From: JAICJR01 sp963848495
GTDB taxonomy: Bacteria; Actinomycetota; Thermoleophilia; Solirubrobacterales; Thermoleophilaceae
Direction: 5' to 3'
Length of the DNA stretch: 64,000 nt
NCBI GenBank assembly: GCA_963848495.1
Contig: CAWKDV010000001.1
Span: 186,001 to 250,000, forward strand
Both the position numbers and the translations under genes were made by a program. Shown here piece after piece: positions 58,250 to 64,000 of this stretch; position 1 is the first letter of the stretch, and each line of letters opens with the position of its first letter. Below the pieces are notes generated by a model. That model was not told where the DNA came from. It worked only from the letters and a program-made list of their open reading frames with translations, and made no database searches.

Positions 58250-59842
58250 ATGCTCTACCCGGTCGAGTCGTTCACTGACGAGGAGCGGGCGCTGCTGGCG
58301 CCCCACTTCACGAACCTCGACCTTCCGGTGTTCGCCCTCGTCAACCTGCCGGAGACCGTCAAGGGCGCGCTTTTTGCCCGCTATTCGCGCTATCAGGGCA
58401 CGCTGCGGCGGCTGTTCCTGGAGGAGTTCGCGGGCGACCTCGAGGGCGCCACCGCCGCCACTTTCGACGGCTCGGAGGGCGAGCGCGCCGCCGATCTCTA
58501 CCGCAAGATCTTCCTGGGGTACGGCGATGACTCCGTGGCTCAGCTCGGCGGGGCCCATGTGGCCTGCGAGTGGGTGTCGAACGTGATGACCAAGGTGCTC
58601 CAGCGCGGACGGCTGGCCGCCTACCTCGAGCAGTCCACCCGCTACATCGCCTACGACACGCCGATGCCGGGCGGCGGCTACCGCTACTGGCGGGACGAGT
58701 CCCTCGGCCCGGAGTACGAGGCCGCGATGGACGCGCTGTTCGGCGCCTACGCGGCCGCCCTGCCGCGGGTCGAGGCGTGGGCGGAGGAGCGCTTCCCGCG
58801 CGCCGAGGGCGAGCCGGAGGCGGCCCACCGGCGCTCGATCAAGGCCAAGGCGCTCGACCTGCTGCGCGGCCTGCTGCCCGCCGCGTCGCTGTCGCACATG
58901 GGCATGTTCGCCACCGGCCAGGCCTACGAGCAGCTGCTGCTGCGGCTGCATGCCTCGCCGCTGCCCGAGGCGCGCGACTACGGGCGCATGATCCTGGCCG
59001 AGCTCACGCAGGTGATGCCGAGCTTCGTCTCGCGCCTGGTCAAGCCCGAGCGCGGTGGCCGCTGGATTGACTACCTGGCCGAGCGCGAGCGGGCGGCCGA
59101 GCGCTCGGCGGCCCGGCTCGGGCTCGACAGCGAGCGCTCGCGCGAGGAGTCGCACCCGTCGGTGCGGCTCCTGTCGGCCCAGGGAAGCGAGGACGATCTG
59201 CTGGCGGCGCTCCTGTTCGAGCACGCCGGAGTGTCCGAGGACGAGATCCGCTCGGCGGTGCGCGTGCTGCCTCCCGACGAGCGCGCCACGCTGCTGGGCG
59301 AGCTGGTGGGCGAGCGGGACAATCGCCGCCACCGTCCGGGCCGGGGCTTCGAGGCGCTGCGCTACCGCTTCGAGATCGTGGGCGACTACGGGGCGTTCCG
59401 GGACCTCCAGCGCCACCGCATGCTCACGGTGCAGTGGCAGCCGTTCACGCCGCACCTGGGCGCCGGCGTGCCGGAGGAGCTCGAGGCGGCCGGCGTGGCC
59501 GGCGACTACCGCCGCGGCCTCGAGCGCTCCCGGGAGGAGTACGAGCGCCTGGTCGACGCCGGCCTGCCGGAGCTCGCGCCTTACGCGCTCTGCCTCGGCT
59601 ACCGCATCCGCTACATCCTCGACATGAACGCCCGCGAGGCGATGCACCTGATCGAGCTGCGCTCGGGGCGGGAGGGGCATCCGAGCTACCGCGCCGTCGC
59701 GCACGAGCTGCACGCGCAGATCGCGCAGGTGCACCCGGCGGTGGCCGCCGCGATGACGCACGTGGACCGCGACACCGAGCCCCGCCTCGAGCGGATCCTG
59801 TCCGAGATCCGCACACACGCGCGCCGCGCCGCCCACGTGTAG
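58250..59842 (+). CDS. Tandem ThyX-like (FAD-dependent thymidylate synthase family) protein
   Basis: A 530-residue protein made of two ThyX-related halves. Half 1 (about 1-270) has FARYSRYQGTLRRLFLEEF, GDDSVAQLGGAHVACEWVSN and QRGRLAAYLEQSTRYIAYD, matching the RHR...NEqSxRY region of ThyX. Half 2 (about 290-530) has FEHAGVSEDEI, FRDLQRHRMLTVQWQPFTPH and LDMNAREAMHLIELRSGREGHPSYR. Normal ThyX is about 220-250 residues and carries one RHR-x7-S motif. Here RHR is kept in half 2 but the Ser and NE-S-RY parts are altered, so thymidylate synthesis is doubtful. TACACT at 58234-58239 looks like a -10 box just ahead of ATG 58250, so the mRNA may be nearly leaderless. Confidence 0.85.
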   Translation: MLYPVESFTDEERALLAPHFTNLDLPVFALVNLPETVKGALFARYSRYQGTLRRLFLEEFAGDLEGATAATFDGSEGERAADLYRKIFLGYGDDSVAQLGGAHVACEWVSNVMTKVLQRGRLAAYLEQSTRYIAYDTPMPGGGYRYWRDESLGPEYEAAMDALFGAYAAALPRVEAWAEERFPRAEGEPEAAHRRSIKAKALDLLRGLLPAASLSHMGMFATGQAYEQLLLRLHASPLPEARDYGRMILAELTQVMPSFVSRLVKPERGGRWIDYLAERERAAERSAARLGLDSERSREESHPSVRLLSAQGSEDDLLAALLFEHAGVSEDEIRSAVRVLPPDERATLLGELVGERDNRRHRPGRGFEALRYRFEIVGDYGAFRDLQRHRMLTVQWQPFTPHLGAGVPEELEAAGVAGDYRRGLERSREEYERLVDAGLPELAPYALCLGYRIRYILDMNAREAMHLIELRSGREGHPSYRAVAHELHAQIAQVHPAVAAAMTHVDRDTEPRLERILSEIRTHARRAAHV

Positions 59843-59853
59843 CGTTCCGCGCA

Positions 59854-60534
59854 ATGGGCTGCGAGCTGCCAGCCGGCCGGCGTGTCGCGCCCTCGATCCT
59901 CTCGGCCGACTACGCCCGCCTCGGCGAGGAGGTGCGCGAGGTGATGGACGCCGGGGCGCGCGTCATCCACGTGGACGTGATGGACGGGCACTTCGTCCCG
60001 CCGATCACGATCGGGCCGCTGATCGTCGGCGCACTGCGCGAGCAGGTCCACGCCGACGGGGGCTTCATCGACGTGCACCTGATGATCGAACGGCCGGAGC
60101 GACACGTGGAGGAGTTCGCCAAGGCGGGGGCCGACTCGATCTCGATTCACTGGGAGTCCACGCCGCACGTCCATTACGCGCTCAAGACCATCCGCGAGGC
60201 CGGGCTCTGCGCCGGGCTCGCCATCAACCCCGCCACGCCGCCCGAGGCCGTCGTGGCGGCGGCCGATTACTTCGACATCCTGCTCTGCATGACCGTCAAC
60301 CCCGGCTGGGGCGGCCAGCCCTTCATCGACGGGTCGATCGACAAGGTGCGCCGCCTGCGCTCGATCCTGCCCGACAAGATCGCAATCGAGGTCGACGGCG
60401 GCGTGGACGAGACCACGGCGCGCCCGTGCCGCGAAGCCGGTGCGCGGCTGTTCGTGGCGGGCTCGGCGGTGTTCGGATCGGAGGACCCGCCGGAGGCCTA
60501 CCAGAAGCTGGTCTTGGCCGCGGGCGCGGACTAG
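59854..60534 (+). CDS. rpe: Ribulose-phosphate 3-epimerase
   Basis: A 226-residue TIM-barrel epimerase that interconverts ribulose 5-phosphate and xylulose 5-phosphate in the pentose phosphate pathway. It has APSILSADYARLGEEV, the metal and acid/base Asp in HVDVMDGHFVPPITIG, HLMIERPERHV, MTVNPGWGGQPFI and the second Asp in IEVDGGVDETTA, ending with the phosphate-binding FVAGSAVFG. ATG 59854 is 11 bp after the ThyX-like stop. The stop codon's last base begins the 7-bp tandem repeat. Confidence 0.96.
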   Translation: MGCELPAGRRVAPSILSADYARLGEEVREVMDAGARVIHVDVMDGHFVPPITIGPLIVGALREQVHADGGFIDVHLMIERPERHVEEFAKAGADSISIHWESTPHVHYALKTIREAGLCAGLAINPATPPEAVVAAADYFDILLCMTVNPGWGGQPFIDGSIDKVRRLRSILPDKIAIEVDGGVDETTARPCREAGARLFVAGSAVFGSEDPPEAYQKLVLAAGAD

Positions 60535-60589
60535 GACCACGGACCACGGACCACGGACCACGGACCACGGACCACGGACCACGGACCAC
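60534..60589. repeat. Tandem repeat, 8 copies of the 7-bp unit GGACCAC
   Basis: Eight perfect head-to-tail copies of GGACCAC start on the last base of the rpe stop codon and end in GGATCC. As 7 is not a multiple of 3, each added or lost unit shifts any reading frame passing through. No ORF of sense content is encoded on either strand. It lies directly upstream of the cupin gene. Confidence 0.95.
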
Positions 60590-60598
60590 GGATCCCTA

Positions 60599-60985
60599 AT
60601 TGTCTATCGGTTTTGTGTACTGCTCGACGAGCCGGCTGTCGAGGCCTGGCTGATCTGCTGGATGCCGGGCCACGACACCGGCTTCCATGACCACGACCTT
60701 TCATCGGGCGCCGTCGCCGTGCTGGACGGCGAGGTGCGCGAGGATCGGCTCGCCCTGGGTAGCGCCGCCCCTCTCTCCCGGCGCTACTCGGAGGGCGAGC
60801 TGTTCGACTTCTCACCCGCCGACATCCACCGCGTGGCCCACCACGGCCGCCGTCCCGCGGTCACGCTGCACGTCTACTCGCCACGGATCGCGCGCCCCGG
60901 CGCCTATTCGGTCTCCCCCCAGGGAGCCCTCCGGCGCCACGTCGTTCCGAGCGGCCAAGAGCTGCGGCCTCTAGAGGCCGTTTAA
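60599..60985 (+). CDS. Cysteine dioxygenase type I-like cupin (N-terminus unclear)
   Basis: About 128 residues of a cysteine dioxygenase-type cupin, a non-haem iron enzyme that oxidises thiols such as cysteine to sulfinate. The iron ligands are the two His of GFHDHDLSSGAV and the His in DIHRVAHHG. VEAWLICWMPGHDTG and TLHVYSPRI are further family blocks. No ATG/GTG/TTG is in frame at a sensible point. ATT 60599 or CTG codons near 60620 are candidates, and upstream the frame runs through the tandem repeat into rpe. Related proteins have about 40 more N-terminal residues, so the 5' end may have been lost or changed where the repeat expanded. A hairpin covers the stop codon region. Confidence 0.75.
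   Translation: MVYRFCVLLDEPAVEAWLICWMPGHDTGFHDHDLSSGAVAVLDGEVREDRLALGSAAPLSRRYSEGELFDFSPADIHRVAHHGRRPAVTLHVYSPRIARPGAYSVSPQGALRRHVVPSGQELRPLEAV
60965..60980 (+). terminator. Perfect 16-bp palindrome with TTTAA tail at the end of the cupin gene
   Basis: CGGCCTCTAGAGGCCG is a perfect palindrome followed at once by TTTAA, which contains the stop codon. As RNA it forms a 6-bp GC-rich stem with a CUAG loop and a short U-run, a compact terminator-like structure ahead of the acs promoter region. Confidence 0.5.
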
Positions 60986-61104
60986 GTCGTCCGCCCTCCC
61001 AGAGGCCGTCGCCGGCGACCGGCGGCGGCCGGGCGGCCGACTCCCGCGTCAGTCGGGCCGTTTCCGGGTAGTAGCCTGCGGAGAAAGCGAGAGGAGAGGT
61101 GGCC

Positions 61105-63075
61105 ATGGCCGATGCCGTGCAGGTGGAACGCGACCTCGAGGTTCTCCTCAACGAGGAGGACCGCTTTGAGCCGCCGGAGGAGTTCGTGAAGCAGGCCAAC
61201 TTCTCCGACCCGGCGATCTACGACGAGGCGGAGAAGGACTTCGAGGCGTGGTGGGAGCGCTGGGCCAAGGAGCTCGACTGGTTCGAGCCCTGGCAGACCG
61301 TGCTCGAGTGGAACCCGCCCTGGGCCAAGTGGTTCCAGGAGGGCAAGCTCAACGTGTCCCACAACTGCCTGGACCGTCATGTGAACGCCGGCAAGGGCGA
61401 CAAGATCGCGTACCACTGGGTCGGCGAGGACGGCGCGACGCGCGACGTGAGCTACGCCGAGATGCTGGACATGACCAAGCGCTTCGCCAACGTCCTCAAG
61501 TCACTGGGCGTGGAGAAGGGCGACGTGGTCGGCATCTACATGCCGATGCTGCCGGAGACGCCGGCCGCGATGCTCGCCTGCTCGCGGATCGGCGCGACGC
61601 ACAACGTGGTCTTCGGCGGCTTCTCGGTCGAGGCCGTGCGCGAGCGCATGGAGGTGTCCGAGGCCAAGGTGCTGATCACCGCCGACGCGACCCTGCGGCG
61701 CGGCAAGCCGACGCCGATGAAGGCGAACGTCGACGAGGTCCTCGACAAGCTGCCGAAGATGGACCACGTCGTGGTCGTGAACCGCACCGGCTCCGACACT
61801 CCGATGCAGGAGGGCCGCGACGTCTGGTGGCACGAGGCGATGGAGCAGGCCGATCCGGACTGCGAGGCCGAGCCGCTCGACGCCGAGCACCCGCTCTACA
61901 TCCTGTACACCTCGGGGTCGACCGCCAAGCCCAAGGGCATCCTGCACACCACCGGCGGCTACCTCACCGGCGTCTACGCAACCACGAAGGCGATCTTCGA
62001 CGTCAAGCCCGAGAGCGACGTCTTCTGGTGTGCCGCCGACATCGGCTGGGTGACCGGCCACTCCTACATCGTCTACGGGCCGCTGGCCAACGGTCTCACG
62101 TCGGTGATGTACGAGGGTGCGCCGGACTACCCGGACAAGGACCGCTGGTGGGAGATCGTCGAGAAGTACAAGGTCACGATCATGTACACGGCGCCGACGG
62201 CGATCCGGGCCTGCATCAAGTGGGGCCGCGAGTACCCGGAGAAGCACGACCTCTCCTCGCTGCGGCTGCTCGGGTCGGTCGGCGAGCCGATCAACCCGAA
62301 GGCCTGGGTCTGGTACCACAAGGTGATCGGCGGGGAGCGCTGCCCCATCGTCGACACCTGGTGGCAGACGGAGACCGGCCACATCATGATCACGCCGCTC
62401 CCCGGCATCACCACCACCAAGCCGGGCTCGGCCACACAGGCGTTCCCGGGCATCAAGGCGGCGGTGGTCAACCGCGACGGCGAGATCGTCGAGGAGGGCG
62501 GCGGCTTCCTCACGCTGCGCCGGCCCTGGCCGGGCATGCTGCGCACGCTCTACAAGGAGGACGAGCGCTACATCCAGACATACTGGTCGAAGTACGGCAA
62601 GGACGTCTACACGGTCGGCGACGCCGCGAAGATCGACGCGGAGAGGTACTTCTGGATCGTCGGTCGCGTGGACGACGTGATCAACGTCTCCGGCCACCGG
62701 ATGTCGACGATGGAGATCGAGTCCGCGATCGTCTCGCACGACCGCGTAGCGGAGGCCGCCGTGATCGGCGCGCTCGACGAGGACACCGGCCAGGCCATCG
62801 TCGCCTTCGTGACGATCGAGGGCGGCGGGGATTGGCCCGACACGCTCCACGAGGAGATCCGCGAGCACGTGGCCAAGAAGATCGGCAAGCTGGCGCGTCC
62901 CAAGCGGATCATCCCGGCGGACGACCTGCCGAAGACCCGCTCCGGCAAGATCATGCGCCGCCTGCTGAAGGACATCGCGGAAGGCCGCGAGCTGGGCGAC
63001 GTGACCACGCTGCGAGACCCGTCCGTCACAGAAGCGATCAAGAACAAAGTCTCGTCGGGCGTGGTCGAGGAATAG
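61105..63075 (+). CDS. acs: Acetyl-coenzyme A synthetase
   Basis: A 656-residue AMP-forming acetyl-CoA synthetase of normal family length that activates acetate. The P-loop YTSGSTAKPKG (about 270), WWQTETGHIMITPLPG (acyl pocket with the diagnostic Trp), the hinge and GRVDDVINVSGHRMSTMEIE, and the lysine that is acetylated in related enzymes (TRSGKIMRR, near 610) are all seen. ATG 61105 has AGGAGAGG 6-13 nt upstream; GTG 61099 is too close. It has its own 119-bp upstream region and is probably monocistronic. Acetate scavenging fits a versatile heterotroph. Confidence 0.95.
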   Translation: MADAVQVERDLEVLLNEEDRFEPPEEFVKQANFSDPAIYDEAEKDFEAWWERWAKELDWFEPWQTVLEWNPPWAKWFQEGKLNVSHNCLDRHVNAGKGDKIAYHWVGEDGATRDVSYAEMLDMTKRFANVLKSLGVEKGDVVGIYMPMLPETPAAMLACSRIGATHNVVFGGFSVEAVRERMEVSEAKVLITADATLRRGKPTPMKANVDEVLDKLPKMDHVVVVNRTGSDTPMQEGRDVWWHEAMEQADPDCEAEPLDAEHPLYILYTSGSTAKPKGILHTTGGYLTGVYATTKAIFDVKPESDVFWCAADIGWVTGHSYIVYGPLANGLTSVMYEGAPDYPDKDRWWEIVEKYKVTIMYTAPTAIRACIKWGREYPEKHDLSSLRLLGSVGEPINPKAWVWYHKVIGGERCPIVDTWWQTETGHIMITPLPGITTTKPGSATQAFPGIKAAVVNRDGEIVEEGGGFLTLRRPWPGMLRTLYKEDERYIQTYWSKYGKDVYTVGDAAKIDAERYFWIVGRVDDVINVSGHRMSTMEIESAIVSHDRVAEAAVIGALDEDTGQAIVAFVTIEGGGDWPDTLHEEIREHVAKKIGKLARPKRIIPADDLPKTRSGKIMRRLLKDIAEGRELGDVTTLRDPSVTEAIKNKVSSGVVEE

Positions 63076-63115
63076 GTGGCAGAATCGCGCGGCCCCTCTG
63101 ACAAGGAGCCGCGCG

Positions 63116-64000
63116 ATGCCCCCTGACACGACCAAGTACCTGCTCTCGGAATCCCAGATTCCGACGCACTGGGTCAACCTCCTGCCGGACCTTCCCGGCG
63201 ACCCGATCCCGCCGCTGAATCCGGGGACGATGCAGCCGGCGGGTCCGGATGACCTCACGCCGATCTTCCCGATGGCGCTCATCGGCCAGGAGGTCTCGAT
63301 GGAGACCGAGGTCGAGATCCCGGACCAGGTGCGCGAGGTCTACAAGCTCTGGCGGCCCACACCGCTGTTCCGCGCCCACCGGCTCGAGAAGGCCCTCGAT
63401 ACGCCCGCGCACATCTATTACAAGTACGAGGGCGTCTCGCCCGCGGGCTCGCACAAGCCGAACAGCGCGGTGGCGCAGGCATACGAGAACAAGCAGGCCG
63501 GCATCAAGCGGCTGGCCACCGAGACCGGCGCCGGCCAGTGGGGCTCGGCGCTGGCGCTCGCTTGCAAGCTGTTCGACCTCGAGTGCGTGATCTTCATGGT
63601 CGGCGCGAGCTACGACCAGAAGCCCTACCGCCGCTCGATGATGGAGACCTGGGGCGCCACCGTGCACCGCTCGCCGAGCGACACCACGGACGCCGGCCGC
63701 TCGCAGGCCGGCCACCCCACCGGCTCGCTGGGCATCGCGATCTCCGAGGCGGTGGAGGTCGCGGCGGGGGATGGCGACACGAACTACTCGCTGGGCTCGG
63801 TGCTCAATCACGTCTGCCTGCACCAGACGGTGATCGGGCAGGAGGCGATGGAGCAGATGGGCATGGCGGGCGAGGAGCCCGACGTGGTGGTGGGCTGCGT
63901 GGGCGGCGGCTCCAACTTCGCGGGCCTCAGCTTCCCGTTCATCCGCCGCGTCCTGCGCGGTGAGGCGAAGACCCGCTTCGTCGCGGCCGAGCCGGCCGCT
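63116..64000 (+). CDS. TrpB2-like tryptophan synthase beta chain-like protein (partial)
   Basis: The first 295 codons of a PLP-dependent TrpB-like protein, cut by the window end. The long N-terminal extension (LSESQIPTHWVNLLPDLPGDPIPPL, split) and VREVYKLWRPTPLFRAHRLEK mark the TrpB2 group, not TrpB1. The PLP lysine is in SPAGSHKPNSAVAQ, and ATETGAGQWGSALALACKLF and GCVGGGSNFAGLSFPF (phosphate-binding glycines) are intact. TrpB2 enzymes make tryptophan from indole and serine without needing TrpA contact. ATG 63116 has AAGGAG about 8 nt upstream. It follows acs by 40 bp. Confidence 0.93.
   Translation, partial: MPPDTTKYLLSESQIPTHWVNLLPDLPGDPIPPLNPGTMQPAGPDDLTPIFPMALIGQEVSMETEVEIPDQVREVYKLWRPTPLFRAHRLEKALDTPAHIYYKYEGVSPAGSHKPNSAVAQAYENKQAGIKRLATETGAGQWGSALALACKLFDLECVIFMVGASYDQKPYRRSMMETWGATVHRSPSDTTDAGRSQAGHPTGSLGIAISEAVEVAAGDGDTNYSLGSVLNHVCLHQTVIGQEAMEQMGMAGEEPDVVVGCVGGGSNFAGLSFPFIRRVLRGEAKTRFVAAEPAA

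Noticed and set aside
60534..60589. Tandem repeats as a CRISPR array
   Set aside because: The 7-bp units are directly adjacent with no spacers, and no cas genes are present.
1..64000. Many long antisense and alternate-frame ORFs across the window
   Set aside because: High GC leaves shadow frames open. Their products are Arg/Ala/Pro/Gly-rich without motifs, and each is covered by a well-supported gene on the other strand or frame.

Overview
High-GC chromosomal DNA from an actinobacterium. The best guess is class Thermoleophilia (Solirubrobacterales/Gaiellales): F420-type luciferase-like enzymes, a 14-subunit nuo operon followed by a DUF2277 gene, an AbiEi/DUF559 protein and a tandem ThyX-like protein all fit. 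This placement is inference from gene content, not from a marker phylogeny. Genes are tightly packed with many 1-10 bp overlaps. The longest stretch without a gene is about 270 bp. I saw no tRNA, rRNA, CRISPR array, insertion sequence or prophage.

Left half (1-34.8 kb): a catabolic island for nitrogen-rich small molecules. It opens with a partial arginine-deiminase-family gene and an SDR, then three overlapping genes matching AllF-AllG-AllH (FdrA/YlbE/YlbF), the oxamate carbamoyltransferase of allantoin breakdown. A leftward operon (14597 to 5206) encodes a complete ribose-type ABC importer, a hydantoinase/allantoinase-like enzyme, a ThDP enzyme and a deaminase-type amidohydrolase. A second leftward operon (17944 to 14720) encodes an M20 hydrolase, a cyclase and a cytosine-deaminase-like enzyme. 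A luciferase-like gene diverges from it, then a rightward operon (19069-25818) carries N-methylhydantoinase HyuA/HyuB (both frame-disrupted), RidA, a BKACE zinc enzyme and another amidohydrolase. Next come a GntR/UTRA regulator with a MoxR ATPase and CoxE-like VWA protein, a CynX/NimT-type MFS transporter with an amidohydrolase, and a leftward acyl-CoA cluster (DUF35, thiolase, PaaK-like ligase, luciferase-like enzyme). A GT-N3-ACC operator-like motif recurs in four promoter regions of the island and may define the GntR regulon.

Middle (34.8-39.6 kb): housekeeping and small genes: AbiEi/DUF559 protein, universal stress protein, serS, a cytochrome c lipoprotein, an RsbW-like kinase, a flavin reductase and a membrane protein. 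A hairpin-rich intergenic element lies at 37968-38153.

Right half (39.6-64 kb): a complete nuoA-N operon for respiratory complex I, with a 126-nt long imperfect hairpin between nuoK and nuoL. Then come DUF2277, a MEDS-domain protein, the proline catabolic pair (P5C dehydrogenase, proline dehydrogenase), a tandem ThyX-like protein, rpe, a 7-bp tandem repeat, a cysteine-dioxygenase-type cupin, acs, and a TrpB2-like gene cut by the window end.

Fourteen apparent single-base insertions disrupt hyuA, hyuB, nuoC, nuoE and nuoF. All are consistent with +1 changes and they cluster in two zones, which suggests local sequence error more than decay.
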